DNA of 64,000 bases from an uncultured Clostridia bacterium (GTDB taxonomy: Bacteria; Bacillota; Clostridia; TANB77; CAG-508). Shown here piece by piece: positions 14,557 to 23,870 of this stretch; positions within the stretch are counted from its first letter, which is position 1; every line of letters starts with the position of its first letter. A program made the position numbers and the translations under genes. The stretch lies in NCBI GenBank assembly GCA_934119935.1, contig CAKOSX010000008.1, positions 3,297 through 67,296 on the forward strand, written 5' to 3'. Under the pieces are notes generated by a model. That model was given only the letters and a program-made list of their open reading frames with translations, was not told where the DNA came from and did not search any database.

Positions 14557-16050
14557 TTAGCTACCTCTTACAATCAAAATTCCGTATGGGGTCAACTCGC
14601 TCATGGTGCTATTGTTGGCTTTAAACACCACATTAGCGTTCTGGATGTTGTCATACCCGTTGATATATTGAACGTCTCCAGTACGGTTAACAAACATGCG
14701 AAGTTTTCCTGCTTGACTTACTCTTTCGAGTTCCAGCATTTCCTTCGACACCCGAATTATTCTTGCATCTCCTGTTGCAAGAATGTCGATATTATTTTCT
14801 CGGTATTTGCCTAACCTCCTTACAAAATCCTTCATTTCTTCATCTTGATCTTCCCACGGAAACGGTTTTCTGTTGAACGGATCCTTGTAACCAGAATCTG
14901 CAACTTCTGTTGCCTGGTACACACACGGAATTCCAGGAATGTTGTACATAACAGTAAGCGCTATCTTAAGCAATTTCTTGCCATAGGTATATGCCTCTTC
15001 TGTTAATCTATCGTGTTCTGCCTCGTATTCACGGAACTTGTAGGTATTAAATTTTTCTCCTTGAAGCCAAGGAGCCTCAATGTCCCAAATTTTCTTTCCA
15101 AACACATCAGAATTCATTTTGTCTCCAACAAGCATTGTAATAGTTGTTGGAGTATCATGTGTTCCGATGTTATTCAGCAGAACATTCTGCACAGCCTTAG
15201 GATATTCTCCATACACCCGATTAAAGTTGTAAGAAAAATGTCCATCAAAGCCAAACCTGGTCCAGCGAAGAATGGCATCAGCCATTGGATAGTTCATTAC
15301 AGAATCCAACTGACCATCGAATATTTTAGAATCTTCCCGGTCTGTTGCAATTCCCCACATTTCACCAATGAGTATCGTGTCTGGATATTTTTCCTTAATT
15401 CTCTGCATTGCGAAGAGGAAGTCTTTTGACAAGTTTTCTCCCAAATCGAATCTTATTCCGTTTGCACCATGTGCCACATAGTTTTCGACCACCATAACCA
15501 TATTGTCCTGATATTCTTTGCAACAAGTGTTGCATTCTGCCATGTCTTTGAATCCCCACCAGAAAATCTGCTTTCCACTCTGGGTTTTCTTTAACCAGCT
15601 AGAATATTTCGGATCTTTATAGTATATGCTCTCCGTGCCAACATGATTAAACACAAGGTCCACAACGATTAAAATGTCCAGTTTTTTAGCAGTTGCACAT
15701 AGCGACGCAAAATCTTCCCAAGTTCCGAGCCACGGGTCGATTTCTAACTGATTTCCAACATCATAGTGGTGGTACGATAAACTCTGCTCGATTGGCGTGA
15801 TATAAACCATGCTAAATCCTAAATCCTTCAGGTACGGAAGTTTTTCTTCAATCCCTTTAAGATTTCCACCATAATAGTAGAGGTTTCTGTATTCTCCATC
15901 CATGTCGGGCTTCCAGTCCGGCATTCTGTCATTCCACTCTTTCAGCTTTCTTCCATTAATGTGGTTTACACTGTCTCCTTTTCTGTAAAACCGGTCCGGT
16001 ACAATTTGATAAGCCGTTCTGCCTACCCAAATGCTAGAGATTGCACTCAT
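14557..16050 (-). CDS. Intracellular GH13 alpha-glucan hydrolase (alpha-amylase/neopullulanase type)
   Basis: 497 aa with no signal peptide, so it acts in the cytoplasm on glycogen or maltodextrins. The four GH13 regions are present: DLVFNHVG (about residues 130-137), GIRFDLGENL with the nucleophile Asp near 203, GEMW with the acid/base Glu near 229, and NNIGTHDTPT with the transition-state Asp near 297. The YYYGGNLKGIEEKLPYLKDLG stretch is the usual opening of the barrel. The coding sequence is clearly GC-richer than its neighbours, which suggests acquisition. ATG start; AAGGAAGGG upstream. The promoter carries two Spo0A-type boxes. Exact specificity (amylase, cyclomaltodextrinase, glucanotransferase) cannot be read from sequence. 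Confidence 0.88.
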   Translation of the reverse strand: MSAISSIWVGRTAYQIVPDRFYRKGDSVNHINGRKLKEWNDRMPDWKPDMDGEYRNLYYYGGNLKGIEEKLPYLKDLGFSMVYITPIEQSLSYHHYDVGNQLEIDPWLGTWEDFASLCATAKKLDILIVVDLVFNHVGTESIYYKDPKYSSWLKKTQSGKQIFWWGFKDMAECNTCCKEYQDNMVMVVENYVAHGANGIRFDLGENLSKDFLFAMQRIKEKYPDTILIGEMWGIATDREDSKIFDGQLDSVMNYPMADAILRWTRFGFDGHFSYNFNRVYGEYPKAVQNVLLNNIGTHDTPTTITMLVGDKMNSDVFGKKIWDIEAPWLQGEKFNTYKFREYEAEHDRLTEEAYTYGKKLLKIALTVMYNIPGIPCVYQATEVADSGYKDPFNRKPFPWEDQDEEMKDFVRRLGKYRENNIDILATGDARIIRVSKEMLELERVSQAGKLRMFVNRTGDVQYINGYDNIQNANVVFKANNSTMSELTPYGILIVRGS

Positions 16051-16106
16051 CCTAACTCCCTTCCTTTCTAATTAGCTTATGGACGGTTCTATCGGTTTGC
16101 ATGTTT

Positions 16107-16145
16107 AATCTACTATTTTTCGACATTTTTGTCAATAGTTCGACA
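16107..16145 (-). promoter_or_regulatory. GH13 promoter with two Spo0A boxes
   Basis: TTGACA (16130-16135), 17-bp spacer, TAGATT (16107-16112). Two exact TGTCGAA boxes on the minus strand at 16139-16145 and 16119-16125, 20 bp apart (two helical turns): one just upstream of the -35, one inside the spacer. TGTCGAA is the Bacillus/Clostridium 0A-box core. Confidence 0.7.
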
Positions 16146-16177
16146 CATTTTTTCTATAGCATCTGTACACAATATTT

Positions 16178-17182
16178 CTATTTATTTTTTTGTATAAAGT
16201 TCCAAGAATCTTCGCACATTTCCTTTATTCCTTTTTTTGCTTCCCATCCAAGTTCTTCCTTGGCTTTTTTAGGGTCTGAATAGCATGTTGCTATATCTCC
16301 TGGTCTTCTTGGTGTTATTTTATATGGAACTTTGTTTCCAGTAATCTCTTCGAAAGATTTTACCATGTCTAAAACACTATATCCAGTTCCTGTTCCAAGA
16401 TTATAGATATATAGTCCTTTTCCTTCTTTATCTAACTTGTTTAAAGCTGCTAAATGTCCCTTTGCCAAGTCTACAACGTGAATATAATCTCTAACACCTG
16501 TTCCATCTGGAGTATCATAATCGTTTCCAAACACTGATAATTCTTTTAGTTCTCCTGATGCAACTCTTACGACATATGGCATTAAATTATTTGGTATTCC
16601 TTGAGGCTCTTCACCTATTAGTCCGCTTTCATGAGCACCTACTGGGTTAAAATATCTTAAAATGCAGATGTCCCAAGAATTATCTGATGCATATAAATCT
16701 TTTAAAATTTGCTCTATAAATAATTTTGATGTTCCATATGGATTTGTTGTACCACCTGTTTTACAGTCTTCTGTTAAAGGAATTCTTTCTGGCTCTCCAT
16801 ATACAGTTGCAGAAGAACTAAATACGAATTTTTTAACTCCATATTTCTTCATTGTTTCTAGTAAAACTAGGCATCCAGAAATATTGTTATCGTAATATTC
16901 TAATGGTTTTTTAACAGATTCTCCAACAGATTTGTATCCTGCAAAATTCAATACAGCATCTATTTTATTTTCTTCAAATACCTTTTCAAGTTTTTCTCTA
17001 TCTAAATAATTCATTTCATAGAACTTAAAATCTTTTCCTGTTATTTTCTTTATTGCATCTAAAGCCTTTGGCTTGCTATTCGAAAAATTATCGATTATAA
17101 CAATTTCCTTTCCTGCATTCAATAATTCTACTGCCGTGTGGCTTCCTATAAATCCTGCTCCTCCAGTTACTAATATTGACAT
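16178..17182 (-). CDS. galE: UDP-glucose 4-epimerase
   Basis: About 334 aa. It interconverts UDP-glucose and UDP-galactose (short-chain dehydrogenase fold, NAD bound). Nucleotide-binding TGGAGFIGSH at residues 6-15, the SSSATVYG serine region (about 121-128), catalytic YGTSK near residue 149, and RYFNPVGAH follow the family. The start is ATG 17182, with AAGGAAG 9 nt upstream; a longer frame to 17218 lacks a ribosome site. It supplies UDP-galactose for the glycan locus further upstream. A foldback repeat sits directly 5' of its ribosome site. Confidence 0.96.
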   Translation of the reverse strand: MSILVTGGAGFIGSHTAVELLNAGKEIVIIDNFSNSKPKALDAIKKITGKDFKFYEMNYLDREKLEKVFEENKIDAVLNFAGYKSVGESVKKPLEYYDNNISGCLVLLETMKKYGVKKFVFSSSATVYGEPERIPLTEDCKTGGTTNPYGTSKLFIEQILKDLYASDNSWDICILRYFNPVGAHESGLIGEEPQGIPNNLMPYVVRVASGELKELSVFGNDYDTPDGTGVRDYIHVVDLAKGHLAALNKLDKEGKGLYIYNLGTGTGYSVLDMVKSFEEITGNKVPYKITPRRPGDIATCYSDPKKAKEELGWEAKKGIKEMCEDSWNFIQKNK

Positions 17183-17220
17183 ATGAATCAACTTCCTTTC
17201 ATTACTAATTTTTATCATTC

Positions 17221-17340
17221 ATTTCTGAAATAATTTATTTTGAAAAATTCGACACGTCGCTCTTGGTCGGGGCTCCTACGGACCCCTCAAAAGGCGAGCT
17301 TCCGGTCTAATTTTTACAAAATTAAAATTATTTCAGAAAT
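17221..17340. repeat. Foldback repeat element, copy A
   Basis: A perfect 16-bp inverted repeat (ATTTCTGAAATAATTT, 17221-17236 and 17325-17340) extends inward with small bulges to about 30 bp. It encloses a 57-bp core at 17251-17307 that is 53/57 identical to copy B in the opposite orientation. Core contains GGGG-C-TCC-TAC-GGA-CCCC, a bulged hairpin. Lies between the GLUG protein gene and galE. Confidence 0.9.
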
Positions 17341-17382
17341 TATAACATTCAAATTTCTAAACAATTTTTTAAAATTCCAGCC

Positions 17383-18930
17383 TTATATTTCTTGGAATTT
17401 TCCATATATTATTCCAATATTCAGTTGTCCAAATTCATCTAATGATGCACTTCCGCCATTATTGCTTGTACATGATGTACACTTTTCATCTTTGTCTTCA
17501 TTTGGTATGATATCTTTTGCTGAACCATTCATTCCTCCATTGTTTTCGCAGTATTCAATTTCAGAACCACCATAGAACAAACCGCAAATGCCACCCATAT
17601 TCACTGTTGTATCGGTTTCTGACTCTATACTGCCATAATTCTTTGAATTTGATATCATTGCTGAAGAACTATTCTTTCCAGCAATCCCTCCAATGTTCAC
17701 TGTTCTGCAAATTATTTCTTCTACTTTTGATAATTTGCCTTCGTTTTTACTTTGTAGTATTTTTCCCTTGTTTTCTCCTACAATTCCACCAACATTAGTT
17801 GTTCCAAGTATGTCTCCGGTATTTTTAGAATTTTCTATTGTAGCCATATCTATAATAGCACAAATACCGCCAGCATGCTCTTCATCTTTCGAGTCTTCTT
17901 TTAAATTATTTATCATTCCTGCATTCTGGCATGCTACTATGTTGCCTGTTGACTTTCCTGCAATACCGCCCACAATCTTTCCTTCAATTTTACCATTATT
18001 GTTACAACTCGTAATGCTTCCATTTTGGTTATCAGCCACAATTCCCGCCGTAAAATACATTGTTCCTGTATTCTCACTAACCTTGCCATCATTTGTACAA
18101 TTCGTAATTTCTCCGCTTTCTTCAATGCTTTCATCTACAATATTTTTTGCTACGATACCTGCTTTAAGCTGGCTTGATATTATGTTCATGCTATTTGCAG
18201 AATCTAATATTTTTCCATAATTTTCTGCGGTAATACCAGCTATTTCTCCATGTACATTTTCGTCATTTATATTAGCCGTGATATTTCCTTCAGTTTTACA
18301 AGCTTGAATTACACCACTGTTTTTTGCTGCAATTGTTCCAACATATATTGCTTTTCCACTCACATTCTCGTCTAGGACTATTTCTGATACAACTTTTAAA
18401 TTTAGAATTTTCCCTTTATTATTACCAAACAAACCCACAAGCATTGTTTCTTCTCTATTTTCAGAAACATTAATATTAAGGTTTTTTATTGTTTTATCAT
18501 TTCCATTAAAAATTCCTTCAAAAGCGCAATTTTCAGTTCCAATCGCAGGAAATCCTTTTCCTGTTGTTAGCTCGGTCTTTATATCATCATTTTGTCCATC
18601 TCCATTTAAATCACCATATTTAACACTTGGATTTTTATAAGACTCGTCACTCTGAAAATCCAATTTATTGCTTAATTCAAAGTAACAGTCCTTATATGAC
18701 TTACCACTTTTTACATTTTCAGATAGCTTTACTATGTCCTCAATCTTTTCTATTTTATATGGTTCTTGGCTTGTCCCGCTTCCTGCAAAATCACCCATTT
18801 TTTTCGTATTGATTTTGCCGGTGCTGACGACGTTTTTCTTTACAACTATAATTCCGATGATTAAAGCTATAATAATTATTAAGGCTATAAATATTTGAAA
18901 TACACTAATACTTACTCTTTTCTTCCTCAT
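17383..18930 (-). CDS. Membrane-anchored GLUG-repeat surface protein
   Basis: 515 aa. One N-terminal membrane helix (VFQIFIALIIIIALIIGIIVV, about residues 10-30) without an obvious cleavage site, then a short GDFAGSGTSQEPYKI segment and a long repeat region. Many units read GGIVGENKGKI, AGIVADNQNGSI or GGICGLFYGGSEI, alternating with SxNxG turns; these are GLUG-type beta-helix repeats of clostridial adhesins and wall proteins. The last 40 residues contain CTSC. ATG start with AAAGGAAA upstream. Last gene of the kinase-APH-polA-SLT unit (29-nt gap to the lytic transglycosylase gene). Adhesin-like; ligand unknown. Confidence 0.8.
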   Translation of the reverse strand: MRKKRVSISVFQIFIALIIIIALIIGIIVVKKNVVSTGKINTKKMGDFAGSGTSQEPYKIEKIEDIVKLSENVKSGKSYKDCYFELSNKLDFQSDESYKNPSVKYGDLNGDGQNDDIKTELTTGKGFPAIGTENCAFEGIFNGNDKTIKNLNINVSENREETMLVGLFGNNKGKILNLKVVSEIVLDENVSGKAIYVGTIAAKNSGVIQACKTEGNITANINDENVHGEIAGITAENYGKILDSANSMNIISSQLKAGIVAKNIVDESIEESGEITNCTNDGKVSENTGTMYFTAGIVADNQNGSITSCNNNGKIEGKIVGGIAGKSTGNIVACQNAGMINNLKEDSKDEEHAGGICAIIDMATIENSKNTGDILGTTNVGGIVGENKGKILQSKNEGKLSKVEEIICRTVNIGGIAGKNSSSAMISNSKNYGSIESETDTTVNMGGICGLFYGGSEIEYCENNGGMNGSAKDIIPNEDKDEKCTSCTSNNGGSASLDEFGQLNIGIIYGKFQEI

Positions 18931-18959
18931 AATTCGTTTCCTTTCAGCTTACTCTTTAG

Positions 18960-19526
18960 TTACTCATAAATATATTGATACATTTTATAATTATTAATAA
19001 TTTTTCTTACATACATATTAGTTTCCTTGTATGGAATATTCTCTATGTCACTACCATCTTTTTTTATTGTTCCACTTTCGATCCATTGGTTAACTGTACC
19101 GATTCCAGCATTGTATGCGGTAACAGCAAGTATCATATTTCCATCAAAAATTTTTAATAATTCTGAATAATATGTTATACCTATTAAAATATTTTTTTCA
19201 GGTTCAAATAAACTTTCCTCTTCAATTAACGGTTCATCAATCTTATTAGCAATCTCGATTGCCGTTGCCTCCATTAATTGCATTAGTCCCTGAGCTCCGC
19301 TAGATGATTTTGCCTTTTCCTTAAAATTGCTTTCCGCTTTAATTATAGAATAGATTAATAATGGATCTATATTTACGCTTTTTGCATATTTTTCTACATA
19401 TTCTTCGTACTTTTTAGGGTATATTCTTTGTAATATAATTTGCTTTACATTAAATACTTTTATAGCAGTAACTAATATAATCACTACTATTGTAATCACA
19501 ATAACAATCTTGTATTGTTTTTTCAA
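18960..19526 (-). CDS. Membrane-anchored SLT-type lytic transglycosylase
   Basis: 188 aa. An N-terminal membrane helix (IVIVITIVVIILVTAIKVF) precedes an SLT domain: IKAESNF with the catalytic Glu near residue 65, SSGAQGLMQLM (about 73-83), and AVTAYNAGIGTV near 140. It cleaves the MurNAc-GlcNAc bond of peptidoglycan on the outer face of the membrane. The start is TTG (19524-19526) with AAAGGAG about 13 nt upstream; no ATG fits. It lies 22 nt downstream of polA in the same unit. Confidence 0.9.
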   Translation of the reverse strand: MKKQYKIVIVITIVVIILVTAIKVFNVKQIILQRIYPKKYEEYVEKYAKSVNIDPLLIYSIIKAESNFKEKAKSSSGAQGLMQLMEATAIEIANKIDEPLIEEESLFEPEKNILIGITYYSELLKIFDGNMILAVTAYNAGIGTVNQWIESGTIKKDGSDIENIPYKETNMYVRKIINNYKMYQYIYE

Positions 19527-19548
19527 ACTAATTACACACTCCTTTGTT

Positions 19549-22275
19549 CTATTTTACTTCATACCAGTCATTACCTTCTGATATTTCCACCTCAAGTGGA
19601 ACAGAAAGTTTCATTGCACCTTCCATGCATTGTTTAAGTATATCTTTTGCTTGTACTTTATCTTCTTTTTTTACTTCTAATAACAATTCATCATGTATTT
19701 GCAAAACAATTTTACCATTAATTTTTCTTTCTTTCAATGTTTTGGCAACATTTATCATTGCAATCTTCATGATATCTGCCGCAGTTCCTTGGATTGGTGT
19801 ATTCATTGCAACTCTATTTCCAAATTGTCTAACCATATAATTCTTCGAATTGATTTCTGGAATATATCTTCTTCTTCCGAAAAGCGTTTCTACATATCCA
19901 TTCACCTTAGCACTTTCTACTATATCGTCCATGAAATGCTTAATACCACTATATTTTTCTAGATACTGACTAATATATTCCTTTGCCATTTTGTTACTTA
20001 CACCTAATTGGTTTGCAAGTCCATAATCACTTATTCCATAAACTATTCCAAAGTTTACGGCTTTAGCCGAAGATCTTTGCTCTTTAGTTACCTCTTCAAT
20101 TGGTATTCCTAAAACTTTTGAAGCAGCTTGTTTGTGTATGTCTTCGCCATGATTAAAAGCATATATCATATTTTCATCTTGTGAAATATGTGCAAGCACT
20201 CTTAATTCTACTTGTGAATAATCTGCATCTATATATATATTGCCTTCTTCTGGTTTAAATGCTCTTCTTATTTGCTTTCCTAGCTCGGCTCTTGTTGGGA
20301 TATTTTGCAGATTAGGTTCTGTGCTGCTTATTCTTCCTGTTGCAGTGATTATCTGGTGGAAACTAGAATGAATTCTCTTTGTTTCTGGGTTTATATATGG
20401 AATAAGCCCCTCTACATATGTTGAATTCAACTTTGCTAGAGTCCTATACTCTAATATTTTTTCGATTATAGGGTGCTTTCCTTTTAGTTTTTCTAGCACC
20501 TCAACATCTGTTGTATATCCATTTTTTGTTTTCTTGTATACTGGCAATTCTAACTTTTCAAATAAAATTTTTCCTAATTGTTGATGTGAATTTATATTAA
20601 ATTCTTCACCGGCTAATTCATATATTTCCTTAGTTAAATTTTCCACTTGATTTTTCAATGTATTTCCAAACTCTTTTAGTTCACCTTCATCTACCATCAT
20701 TCCATTAAACTGCATCTGTGCAAGTACTGGTACAAGTGGCATCTCTATATTGTTAAATAAATTCAAGGCTCCCGCTTCTTCTAATTTTTTTGTAGTTATT
20801 TCTTCCAATTTTGCAATACAATAGCAAATTAAAGAATTCTTAAATGTATTTTCTTTATCTTGATTTTCATTATTTGCAGTAACACTATCAAATAAATTTA
20901 TCTGTGCATCTTCTTTCTTGTCTTCGAATTTACTTGAAACATATTCAGAAATATCAATGTCTAAATATTTTTTTGACATTTCCTCTATGGTGTTTTTATC
21001 AGTAGGGTTTAAATTATAACCTGCAATCTCTGCATCATATTTTATATTATTGTATTCTATATTCTGTTCTTTAAGAATTATATAATCTGGTTTTGTTTTA
21101 TAACTTATTTTTGCTATATTCTCATCTTCGAAAACAGATACTATACTCTTTGTTAATTCAACATTTTTAACATAGAAAATTTTATCACTATCATAAAAAT
21201 ACAGTGTCTTAAATTTTTCTTTTATTATCGCATTTGCGTCTTCTATTTTTTCTTTTTCTATATAGTATACAAACTTTCCAGTTTGATTTATTTTTTCTAT
21301 TTCTTTATCTAATTGTTCTTTATTTAATTCTTCTATTTCAAATAAATCTTCTATCTTTTCTTCTTTTGGGGTTCCAAGTCCGTTTAAATTAAATCTCTCT
21401 ATAAATCTATTAAATTGTAATTCTTTAAACTTATCTGCTACTGCGTCTCTATTCCATTCCTTTACCTTTAAATCCTCTATTTCAATGTCTAGAGGAGCAT
21501 CTCTTAATATCGTGCCAAGTGTTCTCGATAAAGTGGCCAACTCTTTATTCTTCTCTAATTTTTCTTTCAAGGCTCCCTTTACACTCTCGGCTTGTCCTTC
21601 GGCTAATTTACTATATAAATTATCTATGTTTCCATATTCCTTTATTAATTTTATAGCCGTTTTTTCGCCTACTCCTGGTACTCCTGGAATATTGTCAGAA
21701 GTATCACCCATCAATCCTTTTACTTGGATAAGTTGCTCTGGCTCAACTCCATATTCTTCTTCTATTTTTTTATCATCATAATCTTCTGTCTCTGTTTTTC
21801 CCATTTTTGTCCTTGGAATTCTTATTGTTACTCTATCACTTGCAAGCTGGAATGTATCTCTATCTCCCGAAAGGATTGTAACAAAGTGGCCTGCCTCAGC
21901 AGCTTCTTTAGATATTGTTCCTAGAACATCGTCGGCCTCATAGCCTTCTTTTTCTATTATAGTTATATTCATATCTCTTAGTATTTCTTTAATAATAGGC
22001 ATCTGTTGGGCTAATTCCTCTGGCATAGCATGTCTGGTTCCTTTATATTCTGCATACATTTTATGTCTATGTGTTGGAGCCTTTAAATCAAATGCCACAG
22101 CAATGTAATCAGGATTCAAATCTCCTAATTCCTTAAATAAAATTGATAGAAAGCCATATATTGCATTCGTATAAGTTCCATCAGCCGACATCAATGATTT
22201 CGAGTTCATAATTCCATAAAAAGCTCTATTCATTATACTGTTTCCATCTATTATTAGTAATCTATTACTTTCCAA
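19549..22275 (-). CDS. polA: DNA polymerase I
   Basis: 908 aa, three-domain Pol I for Okazaki-fragment processing and repair. The 5'-3' exonuclease/flap domain fills about 1-290 (LLIIDGNSIMNRAF, GYEADDVLG, GDRDTFQL, GVPGVGEKTA). The 3'-5' exonuclease-like region (about 330-480) lacks the usual catalytic acids, as in Bacillus and Taq, so proofreading is unlikely. The polymerase domain has motif A DADYSQVELRVLAH, motif B RSSAKAVNFGIVYG and motif C QIHDELLLEV. The start is TTG with AGGAGG 9 nt upstream. Cotranscribed with the APH and kinase genes (16-nt gap). Confidence 0.97.
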   Translation of the reverse strand: MESNRLLIIDGNSIMNRAFYGIMNSKSLMSADGTYTNAIYGFLSILFKELGDLNPDYIAVAFDLKAPTHRHKMYAEYKGTRHAMPEELAQQMPIIKEILRDMNITIIEKEGYEADDVLGTISKEAAEAGHFVTILSGDRDTFQLASDRVTIRIPRTKMGKTETEDYDDKKIEEEYGVEPEQLIQVKGLMGDTSDNIPGVPGVGEKTAIKLIKEYGNIDNLYSKLAEGQAESVKGALKEKLEKNKELATLSRTLGTILRDAPLDIEIEDLKVKEWNRDAVADKFKELQFNRFIERFNLNGLGTPKEEKIEDLFEIEELNKEQLDKEIEKINQTGKFVYYIEKEKIEDANAIIKEKFKTLYFYDSDKIFYVKNVELTKSIVSVFEDENIAKISYKTKPDYIILKEQNIEYNNIKYDAEIAGYNLNPTDKNTIEEMSKKYLDIDISEYVSSKFEDKKEDAQINLFDSVTANNENQDKENTFKNSLICYCIAKLEEITTKKLEEAGALNLFNNIEMPLVPVLAQMQFNGMMVDEGELKEFGNTLKNQVENLTKEIYELAGEEFNINSHQQLGKILFEKLELPVYKKTKNGYTTDVEVLEKLKGKHPIIEKILEYRTLAKLNSTYVEGLIPYINPETKRIHSSFHQIITATGRISSTEPNLQNIPTRAELGKQIRRAFKPEEGNIYIDADYSQVELRVLAHISQDENMIYAFNHGEDIHKQAASKVLGIPIEEVTKEQRSSAKAVNFGIVYGISDYGLANQLGVSNKMAKEYISQYLEKYSGIKHFMDDIVESAKVNGYVETLFGRRRYIPEINSKNYMVRQFGNRVAMNTPIQGTAADIMKIAMINVAKTLKERKINGKIVLQIHDELLLEVKKEDKVQAKDILKQCMEGAMKLSVPLEVEISEGNDWYEVK

Positions 22276-22291
22276 AAGTTTTACCTCCTAA

Positions 22292-23125
22292 TTATTCGTA
22301 TATTCCTATACTCCTCATGTAATTTATATATCCTTGGTCTATGTTACTCCATTCATCTATCTTGCTATCCAAAATTGACATATTTACAGGCATTTTCGAA
22401 TATGATTCATAACTTTGAACAATACTATCCTTAAATTTTTCTGGGCATCTTCCAATTATTCTAGATATATCATCATATTTATTACCAAATCCACCAAAAC
22501 CAAAATCTATAACTGCAGTTACCTTATTATTATCATCTAGCAAAACATTACTTGGATTCAAATCTCCATGTACTAGGTTCTTGCAATTGTTATCCTCTTT
22601 TTCTTCTTGCCAAAATTTCAGATCATCTTTGCTCAAGTGTAAATTTAGAAGTTCGTCTAAAAAATCCTGTAATTTTAATCCAATATTTTTTGTTTTATTG
22701 AATATCTTGTCTCCCTCAAAATCTAAACTATGAAGTTCATACATAAACTTTGAAATATCATCTCCAACATTTTTTATTTCTTCATCAGTTAAGCCATCCA
22801 TCTTTTTAGCAAGTGGAGTTCCATTTATCTTTTTATGCATACTGAAAGGCCTGCCATTATCATATTTAAGTTCTAATTTACTAGTATTAAAATCGGTCTT
22901 TTTATAAATATAATTTGCAAATTCACAGTCCTTAACAATCGTTCTTGACCAAAATTCATCTCTTGGGAACCTAAAAAAATAGTTTCCATCATTTGTTTCG
23001 ACTTCATACACAATGTTCGTCCACCCAGTCGAAATTTGTTCCATGTTTTTTACATCTTTATCTTTTAAAACTTCTCTTATTATTGCCTCAAAATTTTCAT
23101 CTTCTTTAAAAAATATATCTTTCAT
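22292..23125 (-). CDS. APH-family phosphotransferase (aminoglycoside/choline-kinase type)
   Basis: 277 aa, eukaryotic-kinase-like fold. The catalytic loop VHGDLNPSNVLL is near residue 183 and the metal-binding DFGFGGFGNKYDDISRI near 205. The N-lobe has the TNIVYEVETNDGNYFFRFPRDE Lys/Arg region. The family includes aminoglycoside resistance enzymes but also many small-molecule kinases, and nothing here shows that antibiotics are the substrate. AAGAGG ribosome site, 9 nt after the kinase-like gene. Confidence 0.8.
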   Translation of the reverse strand: MKDIFFKEDENFEAIIREVLKDKDVKNMEQISTGWTNIVYEVETNDGNYFFRFPRDEFWSRTIVKDCEFANYIYKKTDFNTSKLELKYDNGRPFSMHKKINGTPLAKKMDGLTDEEIKNVGDDISKFMYELHSLDFEGDKIFNKTKNIGLKLQDFLDELLNLHLSKDDLKFWQEEKEDNNCKNLVHGDLNPSNVLLDDNNKVTAVIDFGFGGFGNKYDDISRIIGRCPEKFKDSIVQSYESYSKMPVNMSILDSKIDEWSNIDQGYINYMRSIGIYE

Positions 23126-23134
23126 CTTTACCTC

Positions 23135-23686
23135 TTAATTCTTTATACTTCTTATTAAATTCATAAGTTTTTCTTCCGATTCATAGTCATAATTGTTATA
23201 TATTATATAATCAAACATGTTCTGCAATTCTTTATTGTTTTTGAATTCTTTATATTGTTCCTCTGTCTCTTTTATTCTCTCTTCTTCTTTTTCTTTAGTC
23301 AAATTTCTTTGCTTAACTTTTTGCAAAGCCACATCTACATCACGTGGTAGTATATATATAGTTACTATGTCTGGTCTTATCTTTTTCCAATCTTGAATAG
23401 TCGTATAATACATCTCAAAAACATAGTTTTCTTTTGAGAATATCTCTTCGCTTTTATATGCATATGTTCCACCAAACACATTAAAATCGTATGCAATCTC
23501 TCCATTTTTCCTCATTTTTTCTAATTCTGCTGATGTCATAAATAAACCTGTTTTTCCATTTTTTTCTCCAGGTCTCATATCTCTTGTCCTTATTGTATGT
23601 ACTTTATTAAAATCTAATTTTTTAGCTATTTCTTCCGCAAAATAAGACTTTCCAACCCCTGTAATTCCAGAAAGTGCTAATAACAT
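23135..23686 (-). CDS. Guanylate-kinase-like P-loop nucleotide kinase
   Basis: 183 aa from ATG 23686, which has AAGGAG 8 nt upstream (the frame opens further but has no ribosome site). Walker A is SGITGVGKSYFAEEIAKKL at the N-terminus. RTRDMRPGEKNGKTGLFM resembles the guanylate-kinase nucleotide-binding loop (TTR..RPGE..G..Y.F), and RNLTKEKEEERIKE the lid region. True GMP kinase or a relative acting on another nucleotide cannot be decided. First gene of the operon leading to polA. Confidence 0.72.
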   Translation of the reverse strand: MLLALSGITGVGKSYFAEEIAKKLDFNKVHTIRTRDMRPGEKNGKTGLFMTSAELEKMRKNGEIAYDFNVFGGTYAYKSEEIFSKENYVFEMYYTTIQDWKKIRPDIVTIYILPRDVDVALQKVKQRNLTKEKEEERIKETEEQYKEFKNNKELQNMFDYIIYNNYDYESEEKLMNLIRSIKN

Positions 23687-23722
23687 TGAAATGTCTCCTT
23701 TATATTCATAATTACATTTCAA

Positions 23723-23751
23723 ACTATATCACACTTTTATATAATTATCAA
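23723..23751 (-). promoter_or_regulatory. Promoter of the kinase-APH-polA operon
   Basis: TTGATA (23746-23751), 17-bp spacer, TATAGT (23723-23728). It points away from the promoter at 23773-23801, the two -35 boxes being 21 bp apart. Confidence 0.8.
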
Positions 23752-23772
23752 TAATAAAATACTTCCCTTTTT

Positions 23773-23832
23773 TTGACAAAATCCCCTATTTATTGTATAA
23801 TAAAATTGTAAGCGTGCAGGGTTTTCTTGCAC
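23773..23832 (+). promoter_or_regulatory. Consensus promoter and leader hairpin of the exported-protein gene
   Basis: TTGACA (23773-23778), 17-bp spacer, TATAAT (23796-23801): a perfect sigma-A consensus, the strongest in the window. The ~60-nt leader carries a small hairpin GTGCA/TGCAC at 23814-23832. Confidence 0.85.
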
Positions 23833-23870
23833 AACATTCATATTTTTTTAATAACGGAGGTGTATTCATA

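Noticed and set aside
17247..17254. TGTCGAA (Spo0A-box core) upstream of galE
   Set aside because: It falls at the arm/core junction of foldback repeat copy A and is not preserved in copies B and C, so it is most simply part of the repeat.
22292..23125. Aminoglycoside resistance gene
   Set aside because: Only the general APH fold is seen; the operon with polA and a nucleotide-kinase-like gene gives no support for an antibiotic substrate.
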